Positions 39,618 through 50,946 of a stretch of 64,000 nt of DNA are shown piece after piece; within the stretch, counting starts at the first letter, position 1, and every line of letters begins with the position of its first letter. The notes beneath the pieces are model-generated. The model had not been told where the DNA came from. It saw nothing but the letters and a program-made list of their open reading frames with translations, and did no database searches. Origin of the DNA: Paracandidimonas soli (GTDB lineage: Bacteria; Pseudomonadota; Gammaproteobacteria; Burkholderiales; Burkholderiaceae_B); contig NZ_SMBX01000003.1 of assembly GCF_004342005.1 (NCBI RefSeq), positions 405,829 through 469,828 of the forward strand, written 5' to 3'. The position numbers and the translations under genes were made by a program.

Positions 39618-40276
39618 TGTCGTCGCAATTCATCGATTTCTACGCTTCGCTGCATGGCGGCGAAGCGGTCACGCCATCCGGACTGGGCTACGTGCCTATC
39701 GTCGTGGAACAGTCGGGGCGTGGGGAACGCTCCTACGATATCTATTCGCGCCTGCTGCGCGAACGCATCATTTTCTTCGTGGGGCCGGTCAACGATCACT
39801 CCGCGAATCTGGTAGTAGCGCAGTTGCTGTTCCTGGAATCGGAGAATCCCGACAAGGAAATCTCGCTGTACCTGAACTCTCCCGGGGGATCGGTGTACGC
39901 GGGGCTTGCCATCTACGACACCATGCAGTTCGTCAAGCCTGAGGTCTCCACGCTGTGCACGGGCATCGCGGCCAGCATGGGCGCCTTCCTGCTGGCGGCC
40001 GGCGCCAAGGGCAAGCGCTATACGCTGCCCAATTCGCGCATCATGATCCACCAGCCTTCGGGCGGCGCCCAGGGCCAGGCTTCCGATATCCAGATCCAGG
40101 CGCGGGAAATCCTCACGCTGCGCGAGCGTCTCAACAGTATTCTTGCCGCGAACACCGGGCAGCCGATCGAGCGTATCGAAGTCGATACCGAGCGCGACAA
40201 CTTCATGTCCGCCGAAGATGCGGTATCGTACGGTCTGGTCGACAAGATTCTGGTGTCGCGCGCCGACCAGGCGTAA
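39617..40276 (+). CDS. clpP: ATP-dependent Clp protease proteolytic subunit ClpP
   Basis: A 219-residue serine peptidase. The catalytic triad is visible as Ser120 ([11 protein letters not shown]), His145 ([10 protein letters not shown]) and Asp194 ([10 protein letters not shown]). The N-terminal axial loop region precedes [17 protein letters not shown]. Fourteen copies form the degradation chamber used with ClpX. Translationally coupled to tig; followed by two tandem GC-rich repeats before clpX. Confidence 0.98.
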   Translation: MSSQFIDFYASLHGGEAVTPSGLGYVPIVVEQSGRGERSYDIYSRLLRERIIFFVGPVNDHSANLVVAQLLFLESENPDKEISLYLNSPGGSVYAGLAIYDTMQFVKPEVSTLCTGIAASMGAFLLAAGAKGKRYTLPNSRIMIHQPSGGAQGQASDIQIQAREILTLRERLNSILAANTGQPIERIEVDTERDNFMSAEDAVSYGLVDKILVSRADQA

Positions 40277-40300
40277 GACAACCTTGTGAAGCCCGTTTGC

Positions 40301-40450
40301 CGCCGGGCCGCCCCTAGGCAAAAAGCGCCCCCTCGGGGGCAGCAAGCCGAAGGCGCAGCGTGGGGGTATTATTTTTCGCCGGGCCGCCCCTAGGCAAAAG
40401 CGCCCCTCGGGGGAGTGCAAGCCCAAGGCGCGGCGCTGGGCATTTTGTTA
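40301..40450 (+). repeat. Tandem 76-bp hairpin repeat between clpP and clpX
   Basis: Two imperfect copies with a period of 76 bases start CGCCGGGCCGCCCCTAGGCA (at 40301 and 40377), each with the stem GCGCCCC/GGGGGC, then AAGCC.AAGGCGC and a T-rich tail. They fill most of the 222-bp clpP-clpX gap. The T-rich ends could make each unit a weak terminator or processing site that uncouples clpX from clpP. Confidence 0.75.
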
Positions 40451-40498
40451 AAGCACGCGGTTCCCGCGTGCCGTCTCCTTCTGCGAGTCCAAGCTTCC

Positions 40499-41803
40499 AT
40501 GTCCGAAAACAAAGGATCATCGAACGAAAAGGTGCTGCACTGCTCGTTCTGCAACAAAAGCCAGCACGAGGTCCGCAAGCTGATTGCCGGGCCGTCGGTA
40601 TTCATCTGCGACGAGTGCATCTCGCTGTGCAACGACATCATCCTGGAAGAAACACAGGAAGCCGCGCGCGATGCCGTCCGCAACGATCTGCCTACGCCGC
40701 AGGAAATCAAGACCTTCCTCGATGGCTATGTCATCGGGCAGGACACGCCCAAGCGCACGCTGGCGGTGGCCGTCTACAACCACTACAAGCGCATCCGCTA
40801 CGGCGAGGTCAAGGGCGACGACGTTGAACTCTCCAAGAGCAACATCCTGCTGATCGGGCCCACCGGCTCGGGCAAGACGCTGCTGGCGCAAACCCTGGCG
40901 CGCATGCTGGACGTGCCTTTCGTCATGGCCGACGCGACCACGCTGACGGAAGCCGGCTATGTCGGCGAGGATGTCGAGAATATCGTCCAGAAGCTGCTGC
41001 AGAACTGCAACTACGATGTGGAAAAGGCCCAGCGCGCCATCATCTACATCGACGAGATCGACAAGATATCGCGCAAGTCGGACAACCCGTCCATTACGCG
41101 CGACGTATCGGGCGAGGGCGTGCAGCAGGCGCTGCTCAAGCTGATCGAGGGCACGGTGGCGTCCGTGCCTCCCCAGGGCGGGCGCAAGCATCCCAACCAG
41201 GACTTCGTTCAGGTGGACACGACCAATATCCTGTTCATCGTGGGCGGCGCATTCGACGGCCTGGAAAAGGTCATCCGCGACCGCACCGAGAAATCCGGCA
41301 TCGGTTTCTCCGCATCGGTGCGCGCCAAATCGGAGCGCGGCGTGGGCGAGCTGTTCACCGAAGTCGAGCCCGAGGATCTGATCAAGTTCGGCCTGATTCC
41401 CGAGCTGGTCGGCCGCCTGCCGGTGATCGCCACGCTGCAGGAGCTGGACGAGGAAACGCTGGTCCGTATCCTGGTCGAGCCCAAGAATTCCCTGATCAAG
41501 CAGTTCCAGAAACTGTTTGAAATGGAAAATGTCGAGCTGGATATCCAGCCCGAGGCGCTTTCCGCCGTGGCCCGCAGTGCATTGAAGCGCCGTACGGGCG
41601 CGCGCGGCCTGCGTTCGATCGTCGAGCAGGCCCTGCTCGATACGATGTACGAACTGCCTTCTCTCAAGGATGTCAGCAAGGTCATCGTGGACGAGGGCGT
41701 CATCACCGAGCGGAAATCCCCCAGCCTGCTGAAGGGGAAGGCTGCGGAAGGCGGCGAGGCCGCCGAGGCGCCGGCCCGGCCGCTGAAGAATGCGGCTGCC
41801 TGA
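40499..41803 (+). CDS. clpX: ATP-dependent Clp protease ATP-binding subunit ClpX
   Basis: A 434-residue AAA+ unfoldase. The N-terminal zinc-binding domain has the four cysteines in HCSFCNKSQ and [10 protein letters not shown]; Walker A is GPTGSGKT, Walker [12 protein letters not shown], the pore loop GYVGEDV, and the IGFSASV-containing segment carries the IGF-like loop for ClpP docking. The start MSENKGSS at 40499 was chosen for length and N-terminus. It recognises tagged substrates such as ssrA peptides and feeds them to ClpP. A strong terminator lies about 100 bp downstream. Confidence 0.98.
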   Translation: MSENKGSSNEKVLHCSFCNKSQHEVRKLIAGPSVFICDECISLCNDIILEETQEAARDAVRNDLPTPQEIKTFLDGYVIGQDTPKRTLAVAVYNHYKRIRYGEVKGDDVELSKSNILLIGPTGSGKTLLAQTLARMLDVPFVMADATTLTEAGYVGEDVENIVQKLLQNCNYDVEKAQRAIIYIDEIDKISRKSDNPSITRDVSGEGVQQALLKLIEGTVASVPPQGGRKHPNQDFVQVDTTNILFIVGGAFDGLEKVIRDRTEKSGIGFSASVRAKSERGVGELFTEVEPEDLIKFGLIPELVGRLPVIATLQELDEETLVRILVEPKNSLIKQFQKLFEMENVELDIQPEALSAVARSALKRRTGARGLRSIVEQALLDTMYELPSLKDVSKVIVDEGVITERKSPSLLKGKAAEGGEAAEAPARPLKNAAA

Positions 41804-41854
41804 GCGGGGAAAGCACAATAACCCTATGATTTGTGTGGGTATGGGTCGCGGGAC

Positions 41855-41882
41855 TTGAATTTCTCGCTATCGTCGCTAGATA
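41855..41882 (+). promoter_or_regulatory. Candidate lon promoter
   Basis: TTGAAT, 16 bases, then TAGATA lies 85 bp before the lon ATG. It is the best -35/-10 pair in the clpX-lon gap. The -35 shares CTTGAA with heat-shock sigma-32 promoters, but the CCCAT -10 element of that class is absent. Transcription from here would run through the terminator-like hairpin at 41902-41939. Confidence 0.5.
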
Positions 41883-41901
41883 AGCTCCAGGTAAACCGAT
41901 A

Positions 41902-41939
41902 AAACAAAAAGGAAGCCTTAGTTAGCTTCCTTTTTGTTT
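41902..41939 (+). terminator. Perfect 15-bp terminator hairpin upstream of lon
   Basis: AAACAAAAAGGAAGC pairs perfectly with GCTTCCTTTTTGTTT across an eight-base loop; the T-rich 3' arm makes it an intrinsic terminator, symmetrical on both strands. It ends 27 bp before the lon ATG. It most simply terminates clpX transcripts, but the candidate lon promoter is upstream of it, so it may also attenuate lon. Confidence 0.85.
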
Positions 41940-41966
41940 CTGGCAGTTCATTTAAAGGAAATTGCT

Positions 41967-44450
<2,484 letters not shown>

Positions 44451-44492
44451 TCCTTTGCTTGCAGCAGCATGTTCCGCTGAGCGGTAACAAAG

Positions 44493-44530
44493 AAGCTCCG
44501 GCCCTTTCAGGCCGGAGCTTCGTCTTTTTA
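44493..44530 (+). terminator. Rho-independent terminator of lon
   Basis: An 11-bp stem AAGCTCCGGCC/GGCCGGAGCTT with a six-base loop is followed by CGTCTTTTTA. It lies 43 bp past the lon stop and before the convergent purT gene. Confidence 0.9.
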
Positions 44531-44597
44531 GCCCCTGTCTTCTCTTCTTTGAGCCGGCCTCTTTCAGGACAGGGGAAGATCAAAGGCAGAACGGCTC

Positions 44598-45815
44598 TCA
44601 GGTTCTGACGGTAACCTTCGCGGAGGCGGCATTTGCCTTGCCGCGCGCTTCCTCGACCGTATCGCCCGCGGCGAGCGCGACGCCCATGCGGCGCTTGACG
44701 AAGGATTCTGGCTTGCCGAACAGCCGGATGTCCACGCCGGGCTCGGACAACGCCTGGTCGACATTGCCGAAAGATACCGCCTGCGCATCGACGCCGCCGT
44801 AGATGACGCTGCTGGCGCCGGGCCGGCGCAGGCTGACGTGGACGGGCAGGCCGAGCAGGGCGCGGGCATGCAGCACGAATTCACTCTGATCCTGCGAAAT
44901 CATCGTAACCATGCCGGTATCGTGCGGACGCGGGCTGACCTCGGAAAACCACACCTGGTCCCCGGACACGAACAGCTCCACGCCGAAGACGCCCCATCCG
45001 CCCAATGCGTTCGTCACCGCCAGCGCGATTTCCCGGGAGCGGGCCAGCGCCGCGTCGGACATGGGCTGCGGCTGCCAGCTTTCGACGTAGTCGCCGTCCA
45101 CCTGGCGATGGCCGATGGGGGCGCAGAACTGCGTGACGGTTTCGCCGGCGGTGTTGCGCGAGCGCACGGTCAGCAGGGTGATTTCGTAGTCGAAGTCGAT
45201 GAAGCCTTCGACAATGATGCGGCCGCTGCCGACGCGGCCGCCTTCCTGGGACAGCTTCCAGGCCGAGGCGACGTCCTGCGGGCCGCGGATGATGGACTGG
45301 CCCTTGCCGGACGAGGACATGACGGGCTTGACGACGCAGGGATAGCCGATGCCGTCGTCGATGGCCTCCTGCAGCGCCGCCTGGGTATCGACGAAGCGGT
45401 AGGGGGAAGTGGGCAGGCCCAGGGCTTCGGCGGCCAGGCGGCGGATGCCCTCGCGGTTCATGGTCAGGTGCGCCGCCTTGGCGGTAGGCGTGATGCGCGC
45501 CGCGCCTTCCTGTTCCAGCTCGACCAGCAGGTCCGTGGCGATGGCTTCGATTTCCGGCACGATGATGTCGGGCTGCTCCATCTCGACGATGCGCCGCAGG
45601 GCGTCGCGGTCCGTCATGGAAACCGTATGCGCGCGGTGCGCGACCTGGTGGCCGGGAGCATTGGCGTAGCGGTCTACCGCGATGGTCTCGGCGCCGAGCT
45701 GCTGCAAGGCGATGATGACTTCCTTGCCGAGCTCGCCCGAGCCCAGCAGCATGACGCGCACGGCGCGGGGGGACAGGGGAGTTCCCAGGACGGGTGGCTT
45801 TGCTGGTGCGGACAT
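44598..45815 (-). CDS. purT: Formate-dependent phosphoribosylglycinamide formyltransferase PurT
   Basis: A 405-residue ATP-grasp enzyme that makes formyl-GAR from GAR, formate and ATP, an alternative to folate-dependent PurN. The N-terminal pre-ATP-grasp domain has [18 protein letters not shown]; the ATP-grasp part has [16 protein letters not shown] and [10 protein letters not shown], and [12 protein letters not shown] lies near the metal site. The start MSAPAKPP at 45815 has AGGGA upstream; an earlier in-frame start lies in a terminator region. It is monocistronic between two terminators. Confidence 0.96.
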   Translation of the reverse strand: MSAPAKPPVLGTPLSPRAVRVMLLGSGELGKEVIIALQQLGAETIAVDRYANAPGHQVAHRAHTVSMTDRDALRRIVEMEQPDIIVPEIEAIATDLLVELEQEGAARITPTAKAAHLTMNREGIRRLAAEALGLPTSPYRFVDTQAALQEAIDDGIGYPCVVKPVMSSSGKGQSIIRGPQDVASAWKLSQEGGRVGSGRIIVEGFIDFDYEITLLTVRSRNTAGETVTQFCAPIGHRQVDGDYVESWQPQPMSDAALARSREIALAVTNALGGWGVFGVELFVSGDQVWFSEVSPRPHDTGMVTMISQDQSEFVLHARALLGLPVHVSLRRPGASSVIYGGVDAQAVSFGNVDQALSEPGVDIRLFGKPESFVKRRMGVALAAGDTVEEARGKANAASAKVTVRT

Positions 45816-45875
45816 TGCGATCCCTGTGCAGGCGATGAAAGGAAAAGGCGGGAAGTGCCGGCAGTTGCCGAGGAC

Positions 45876-45908
45876 CAAAACATATGCCCCGTCATCGAGG
45901 CGGGGCAT
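45876..45908 (-). terminator. Terminator between tyrB and purT
   Basis: On the minus strand a perfect 8-bp stem ATGCCCCG/CGGGGCAT is followed by ATGTTTTGG, ending tyrB transcription. A stronger 11-bp stem (GCCGGGCGCGG and its complement, 45923-45956) lies just before it, with a T-run on the opposite strand. Confidence 0.65.
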
Positions 45909-45967
45909 GCGGGGTGATCATGGCCGGGCGCGGCAACTGGAGCGGCCGCGCCCGGCTTTTGCCAGAA

Positions 45968-47170
45968 TTAGGCGATGACCTTGGCGATGGAGTCGGCCAC
46001 GTAGTCGATGTTCTTGCTGTTCAGCGCGGCTACGCAAATACGGCCGGTGCCGATGGCGTAGATGCCGAACTCTTCGCGCAGGCGCTCGACCTGGGCGGGC
46101 GTCAGGCCCGAATACGAGAACATGCCGCGCTGCTTCAGCACGAAGCTGAAATCCTGCGAGATGCCGCGGGCCTTCAGGACGTCGACCAGTTGCTGGCGCA
46201 TGGCGCGGATGCGCTGGCGCATGGCGCCGAGCTCGTCCGTCCAGATCTGGTAGAGCTCGGGCGAGTTCAGCACGCTGGAAACGATGGCGCCACCGTGCGT
46301 CGGGGGATTGGAATAGTTGGTGCGGATGACGCGCTTGAGCTGGCTCAGGACGCGCGCGCTTTCTTCCTTGGAGGAGCAGACCAGCGTCAGGGCGCCGACG
46401 CGTTCGCCGTACAGCGAGAACGACTTCGAGAACGACGAGCTGATGAGGACGGTGAGGTCGTTTTGCACGAACAGGCGCACGACGGACGCGTCTTCTTCCA
46501 CGCCGTCGCCGAAGCCCTGGTAGGCAATGTCGAGGAAGGGCACCAGTTGGCGCTCTTTGACGACCTGGACGATCTGCTGCCATTGCTCGGCGCTGGGATC
46601 GACGCCCGTGGGGTTATGGCAGCAGGCGTGCAGCACGACGATGGTGCGCGGCTCGGCGGCCTTCAGCGAGGCCAGCATGCCGTCGAAATCAAGGCCATGG
46701 GTCTGCGCATCGTAGTAGGCGTAGGTGTCCACGACGAAGCCGGCGCGCTCGAACAGGGCGCGATGGTTTTCCCAACTGGGGTTGCTGATGAGCACCTTGG
46801 CGGCGGGCAGCAACTGCTTCAGGAAGTCGGCGCCGATGCGCAGCGCGCCGGTGCCGCCCAGGGCCTGGGCCGTCAGCGCGCGGCCCGATTCCAGCAGGGG
46901 CGAGCCCTTGCCCAGCAGCAGGGTCTGCGCGCCCTTGTTGTAGCCGGCGATGCCTTCGATGGGCAGGTAGCCGCGCGCGGATGCCGCTTCCACCAGGGCC
47001 AGCTCGGCCTTGCGTACGGACTCCAGCAGGGGCAGGCGGCCGTTGTCGTCATAGTAGACGCCGACGCCCAGGTTCACTTTATTGGGGCGGGTATCGGCGT
47101 TGTACTGCTCGGTCAGGCCAAGAATGGGGTCGCGCGGGGCAAGTTCGACGGAATCGAATAGAGAGCTCAT
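45968..47170 (-). CDS. tyrB: Aromatic amino acid aminotransferase TyrB
   Basis: A 400-residue class I pyridoxal-phosphate aminotransferase close to TyrB/AspC. PLP lysine is in SSSFSKSFSLYGERVG; NPTGVDPS and the substrate-binding Arg region near GMFSYSGLTPAQVERL are visible. It interconverts phenylpyruvate or 4-hydroxyphenylpyruvate with the amino acids and often aspartate. The ATG at 47170 gives the standard length; no good purine-rich ribosome site precedes it. It is divergent from uvrB with 77 bp between. Confidence 0.94.
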   Translation of the reverse strand: MSSLFDSVELAPRDPILGLTEQYNADTRPNKVNLGVGVYYDDNGRLPLLESVRKAELALVEAASARGYLPIEGIAGYNKGAQTLLLGKGSPLLESGRALTAQALGGTGALRIGADFLKQLLPAAKVLISNPSWENHRALFERAGFVVDTYAYYDAQTHGLDFDGMLASLKAAEPRTIVVLHACCHNPTGVDPSAEQWQQIVQVVKERQLVPFLDIAYQGFGDGVEEDASVVRLFVQNDLTVLISSSFSKSFSLYGERVGALTLVCSSKEESARVLSQLKRVIRTNYSNPPTHGGAIVSSVLNSPELYQIWTDELGAMRQRIRAMRQQLVDVLKARGISQDFSFVLKQRGMFSYSGLTPAQVERLREEFGIYAIGTGRICVAALNSKNIDYVADSIAKVIA

Positions 47171-47247
47171 GATGGAGGAGGCGGGGGGAGATGAGGTGTG
47201 GAAAGGCAAAATGTGATAATAAGGGGTTCCCCCTACAGGTGTCCAGT

Positions 47248-49275
47248 ATGAAGAATGCGCCAGAGCCTGGTTTTGTGCAGTTCCCCGACAGCCCGTTCCA
47301 GTTGTTCCAGCCCTATCCGCCGGCCGGAGACCAGCCCGAGGCCATCGGCAAGCTGACCGAGGGCATCCAGGACGGCCTGATGTACCAGACGCTGCTCGGC
47401 GTGACCGGTTCGGGCAAGACGTTCACCATGGCCAATGTCATTGCCCGCACGGGCAGGCCGGCCATCGTGCTGGCGCCGAACAAGACGCTGGCGGCGCAGC
47501 TGTATGCCGAAATGCGCGAGTTCTTCCCACGCAATGCCGTCGAATATTTCGTGTCCTACTACGATTATTACCAGCCCGAGGCCTATGTGCCTTCGCGCGA
47601 CCTGTTCATCGAGAAGGACTCGTCGATCAACGAGCATATCGAGCAGATGCGGCTGTCGGCCACCAAGAGCCTGCTGGAGCGCCGGGATACCGTCATCGTG
47701 GGCACCGTGTCGTGCATCTACGGTATCGGCAATCCGGGCGACTACCATGCCATGGTGCTGACGTTGCGCCAGGGCGACAGGATAGGCCGGCAGGAACTGC
47801 TGGCGCGGCTGGTTGCCATGCAGTATGAACGCAACGATACCGAGTTCGCCCGGGGTGTGTTCCGCGCGCGCGGCGAAATCGTGGACGTGTTTCCGGCTGA
47901 GCATGCGGAGCTGGCGCTGCGCATTACGCTGTTCGACGACGAGATCGAATCTCTGGACATGTTCGATCCGCTGACGGGCAAAGTGCGCCAGCGGCTGCCG
48001 CGCTTCACCGTATTCCCCAGTTCCCACTACGTGACGCCCCGCGAAACCGTGCTGCGCGCCATCGAGACCATCAAGCAGGAGTTGCGCGAGCGCCTGGCCG
48101 AGCTGGTGGATGCCGGCAAGCTGGTCGAGGCCCAGCGCCTGGAGCAGCGCACCCGCTTCGATCTGGAGATGCTGCAGGAACTGGGCTTCTGCAAGGGCAT
48201 CGAGAACTATTCGCGCCACCTGTCCGGGGCCGCGGCGGGCGAGCCGCCTCCCACGCTCATCGACTACCTGCCTTCCGACGCGCTGATGTTCATCGACGAG
48301 AGCCATGTCACGATAGGGCAGCTCGGCGGCATGTACCGCGGCGACCGCTCGCGCAAGGAAACGCTGGTGCAGTTCGGCTTTCGCCTGCCGTCCGCGCTGG
48401 ACAACCGGCCCTTGAAGCTGGAGGAGTTCGAACAGCGCATGCGCCAGACGGTCTTCGTGTCGGCGACCCCGTCCAATTACGAGCAGGAGCATGCCGACCA
48501 GGTGGTCGAGCAGTTGGTCAGGCCGACCGGACTGGTCGACCCGCGCATCGAGGTGCGCCCGGCCGGCAATCAGGTCGACGACCTGATGGGAGAAATCCAC
48601 AAGCGCGTGCAGGTGGGCGAGCGAGTGCTGGTGACGACGCTGACCAAGCGCATGGCGGAGGACCTGACCGACTACCTGGCGGAAAACGGGCAGAAGGTCC
48701 GCTATCTGCACTCCGACGTGGATACGGTGGAGCGCGTCGAGATCATCCGCGACCTGCGGCTGGGCGTGTTCGACGTGCTGGTGGGCATCAACCTGCTGCG
48801 CGAGGGGCTGGATATCCCCGAAGTGTCGCTGGTGGCGATCCTGGATGCCGACAAGGAGGGCTTCCTGCGTTCCGAGCGCAGCCTGATCCAGACCATAGGC
48901 CGGGCCGCCCGGAACATCAATGGGCTTGCCATCCTGTATGCCGACCGTGTGACGGATTCCATGCATCGGGCCATCGGGGAGACCCAGCGCCGCCGGGACA
49001 AGCAACTGGCGTTCAACGAAACGCACGGCATCGTGGCCCGAGGCGTGAGCAAGGCCGTGCGCGAGCTGATTGATGGCGTGGTCGGCTCCAGCCCGACCCC
49101 CAGCGCGGCGGAAGCCTTGCCGCCAGAGCTGCTCAGGGACGAAAAGGCGCTGGCCAGAGAGATCCGGCGCCTGGAAAAAGCCATGCTGGAGCATGCGCGC
49201 AACCTGGAGTTCGAGCAGGCCGCCGCGGCCAGGGATGCCTTGCAGCGCCTGAAAGAGCAGGTTTTGATGACCTAG
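47248..49275 (+). CDS. uvrB: Excinuclease ABC subunit B UvrB
   Basis: A 675-residue helicase-like DNA-repair protein. Walker A is [13 protein letters not shown], the beta-hairpin region [15 protein letters not shown] locks onto the DNA strand, the DESHVTIGQ motif and a C-terminal UVR motif ([19 protein letters not shown]) that binds UvrC are present. It cooperates with UvrA and UvrC in nucleotide excision repair. The start MKNAPEPG at 47248 was preferred over an extension to 47191 that enters the divergent promoter area. No LexA box was recognised in the 77-bp gap. Confidence 0.98.
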   Translation: MKNAPEPGFVQFPDSPFQLFQPYPPAGDQPEAIGKLTEGIQDGLMYQTLLGVTGSGKTFTMANVIARTGRPAIVLAPNKTLAAQLYAEMREFFPRNAVEYFVSYYDYYQPEAYVPSRDLFIEKDSSINEHIEQMRLSATKSLLERRDTVIVGTVSCIYGIGNPGDYHAMVLTLRQGDRIGRQELLARLVAMQYERNDTEFARGVFRARGEIVDVFPAEHAELALRITLFDDEIESLDMFDPLTGKVRQRLPRFTVFPSSHYVTPRETVLRAIETIKQELRERLAELVDAGKLVEAQRLEQRTRFDLEMLQELGFCKGIENYSRHLSGAAAGEPPPTLIDYLPSDALMFIDESHVTIGQLGGMYRGDRSRKETLVQFGFRLPSALDNRPLKLEEFEQRMRQTVFVSATPSNYEQEHADQVVEQLVRPTGLVDPRIEVRPAGNQVDDLMGEIHKRVQVGERVLVTTLTKRMAEDLTDYLAENGQKVRYLHSDVDTVERVEIIRDLRLGVFDVLVGINLLREGLDIPEVSLVAILDADKEGFLRSERSLIQTIGRAARNINGLAILYADRVTDSMHRAIGETQRRRDKQLAFNETHGIVARGVSKAVRELIDGVVGSSPTPSAAEALPPELLRDEKALAREIRRLEKAMLEHARNLEFEQAAAARDALQRLKEQVLMT

Positions 49276-49612
49276 TCTCCATGTCTGTCCGGCAGTGTTG
49301 GGAAAGGACAACAGGCTGGCATGGATGTTGCTGCGGGATTTTTGCGCGTCGCCAACGTTCGGCATCGATTTTGCGGTTTGGAGAAATCGGGGTAAGATGG
49401 GATCCTGCCTTCGGTCATCACGGGGCAAAAACGGCACAGGGCTTTGCTGCAGTGCACCAGGCACATGTTTTCGGCATTACGCCGGTGGCTGGGCGGCAAT
49501 GCCAGGGATTCATCTAAGCCTTTAATGTGTTTGCGTTTTCGGGTTTGTCAATCATTGATACGACCCGGAAAAGCGCTTGCCTTCTTTGGGGTTTTCCCTC
49601 AAACTCTCGCCT
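49276..49612 (+). other. Intergenic region uvrB to phosphatase, 337 bp
   Basis: No gene is supported; the small open frames here lack ribosome sites and similarity. A candidate promoter TTGCGG-N16-TAAGAT is at 49371-49398, pointing to the phosphatase gene 215 bp downstream. The long leader is unexplained and could hold a small RNA. Confidence 0.4.
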
Positions 49613-50104
49613 ATGATGACCAAGGTACTTTTCGTTTGCATGGGCAATATCTGCCGCTCGCCGAGCGCGGAGGGAGTGTTTCGTCGGCTCGTCGAAGAAG
49701 CCGGGCTTTCCGATGCCATTGGCGTTGATTCCGCAGGCACCCACGACTATCACGTTGGCGAAGCGCCCGATGCACGCGCGCAGGCTGCCGCCCGCAAGCG
49801 CGGCTACGAGGTGTCGCATTGCATCGCCCGCCAGGTGAAAGCGGAGGATTTCCGCGATTTCGACCTCATCCTGGCCATGGACTGGGAAAACCTGTCCGCG
49901 CTGCAGCAGCGCTGCCCCAAAATCTATCACCATAAGCTGATGCTCCTGATGCGTTTCGCGAACGAGTTCGAGGAAGCCACGATCCCCGATCCGTACTATG
50001 GCGGCGTCGACGGCTTCAGCAAGGTTCTCGACTACATCGAAGACGCCTGTCAGGGCGTGCTTGAGCTGGTGCGAAAGCGGGTATTGCAATACCAGGCAGC
50101 CTGA
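49613..50104 (+). CDS. Low-molecular-weight protein-tyrosine phosphatase
   Basis: A 163-residue phosphatase of the arsenate-reductase-like LMW-PTP fold. The P-loop VCMGNICRSPSAEG (CX5R) is at the N-terminus and the general-acid motif DPYYGG (Asp) near 130; both are complete, so it should be active. Start MMTKVLF at 49613 or the next codon. In related bacteria these enzymes act on tyrosine-phosphorylated proteins, some in polysaccharide synthesis; no such genes are adjacent here. A terminator follows and then the iscR promoter. Confidence 0.93.
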   Translation: MMTKVLFVCMGNICRSPSAEGVFRRLVEEAGLSDAIGVDSAGTHDYHVGEAPDARAQAAARKRGYEVSHCIARQVKAEDFRDFDLILAMDWENLSALQQRCPKIYHHKLMLLMRFANEFEEATIPDPYYGGVDGFSKVLDYIEDACQGVLELVRKRVLQYQAA

Positions 50105-50124
50105 TCCAACCGTACTCGACGCAC

Positions 50125-50162
50125 AAATAAACCCTGTCATCAACTGGCAGGGTTTATTTTTT
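50125..50162 (+). terminator. Rho-independent terminator after the phosphatase gene
   Basis: A perfect 12-bp stem AAATAAACCCTG/CAGGGTTTATTT with a loop of 11 bases is followed by a T-run. It starts 20 bp after the stop codon and separates this gene from iscR. Confidence 0.92.
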
Positions 50163-50196
50163 GGTGAAAACAGTACAAAAATGGTCGTGTATTGCT

Positions 50197-50221
50197 ATAC
50201 TTGAGTAAATTGATCGGGATT
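50197..50221 (+). promoter_or_regulatory. IscR-binding site (type 1) upstream of iscR
   Basis: The 25 bases starting ATACTTGAGTAAATTGATCG fit the E. coli type 1 IscR motif (ATASYYGACTRWWWYAGTCRRSTAT) at 20 of 25 positions by hand count. It lies 39 bp upstream of the iscR ATG, and a TATACT -10-like element overlaps its left end. [2Fe-2S]-IscR would repress the operon here, giving feedback on Fe-S supply. Confidence 0.82.
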
Positions 50222-50259
50222 TACCTCGTTCCGATGCCACTTGCACAAGGACATTCCCC

Positions 50260-50769
50260 ATGCGTTTAACGACCAAAGGGCGTTTCGCCGTCACAGCCAT
50301 GATCGATCTTGCACTGCGGCAGCATAGCGGGCCGGTGACATTGGCGGCAATCAGCCAGCGCCAGAACATTTCCCTGTCCTATCTCGAGCAGCTGTTCGGC
50401 AAATTGCGCCGCCACGAACTGGTTGACAGCATGCGCGGTCCCGGCGGCGGCTATACGCTGGCCAGGCTGGCTCGCCAGATCACCGTGGCCGACATCATCT
50501 TCGCCGTCGATGAGCCGCTGGACGCCACCAGTTGCGGCGGCAAGGAAAACTGCTCCGTCGGCCGCATCGGCGACAGCGGCCAGTGCATGACCCACGAACT
50601 GTGGGCGACGCTCAGCCGGAAGATGGTCGACTACCTGGATTCCGTCTCCCTGCAGGACCTGGTAGACCAGCAGCGCATGCGCCTGCTGCAGGAGTCCACC
50701 AAGGAGCGTCCCGTGCGCATGAGCCCTGCCGCGCCAAGTGCTAAACTGACAGAAGCCGCGCTGGCTTGA
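50260..50769 (+). CDS. iscR: Fe-S cluster assembly transcriptional regulator IscR
   Basis: A 169-residue Rrf2-family regulator. The winged helix-turn-helix starts MRLTTKGRFAVTAMIDLAL; cluster ligands are Cys92, Cys98, Cys109 and His112 (SCGGKENC, then GQCMTHELW), so [2Fe-2S] binding is expected. The second cysteine gap is longer than in E. coli, as is common in beta-proteobacteria. It is the first gene of iscRSUA. Its TGA stop is joined directly to the structured repeat B. Confidence 0.96.
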   Translation: MRLTTKGRFAVTAMIDLALRQHSGPVTLAAISQRQNISLSYLEQLFGKLRRHELVDSMRGPGGGYTLARLARQITVADIIFAVDEPLDATSCGGKENCSVGRIGDSGQCMTHELWATLSRKMVDYLDSVSLQDLVDQQRMRLLQESTKERPVRMSPAAPSAKLTEAALA

Positions 50770-50917
50770 CCACGGGTCCAAGCGCAAGCCTCGCTGTTCA
50801 CGGCGAGGTCAAGCGGGGCGGCTGCTTAGTTGGAGCCGAAGGCTCCCCCGAATAGTGGCGGAGAAGTTCAGGCCTTCAGGCCGAGATTCTTCGCCGCACG
50901 CCCCGGTTTTCGGGGCG
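50770..50917 (+). repeat. Structured interspersed repeat, copy B, and hairpin between iscR and iscS
   Basis: From the base after the iscR stop: CCACGGGTCCAAGCGCAAGC, a stem CCTCGCTG/CGGCGAGG, then GCCGAAGGCTCCCCCG and GGCCTTCAGGCC, the same block order as copy A near fliK. A further stem CGCCCCG/CGGGGCG (50899-50917) stands 29 bp before the iscS ATG. Such structures may set different mRNA levels for iscR and iscSUA, as seen by other means in E. coli. Confidence 0.65.
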
Positions 50918-50946
50918 GGCTTCGCCTTCCCCGAGTTTTGCAGAAC

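Noticed and set aside
49295..49525. Small open frames in the uvrB-phosphatase gap
   Set aside because: No ribosome-binding site, no recognisable domain, and overlapping frames on the same stretch.
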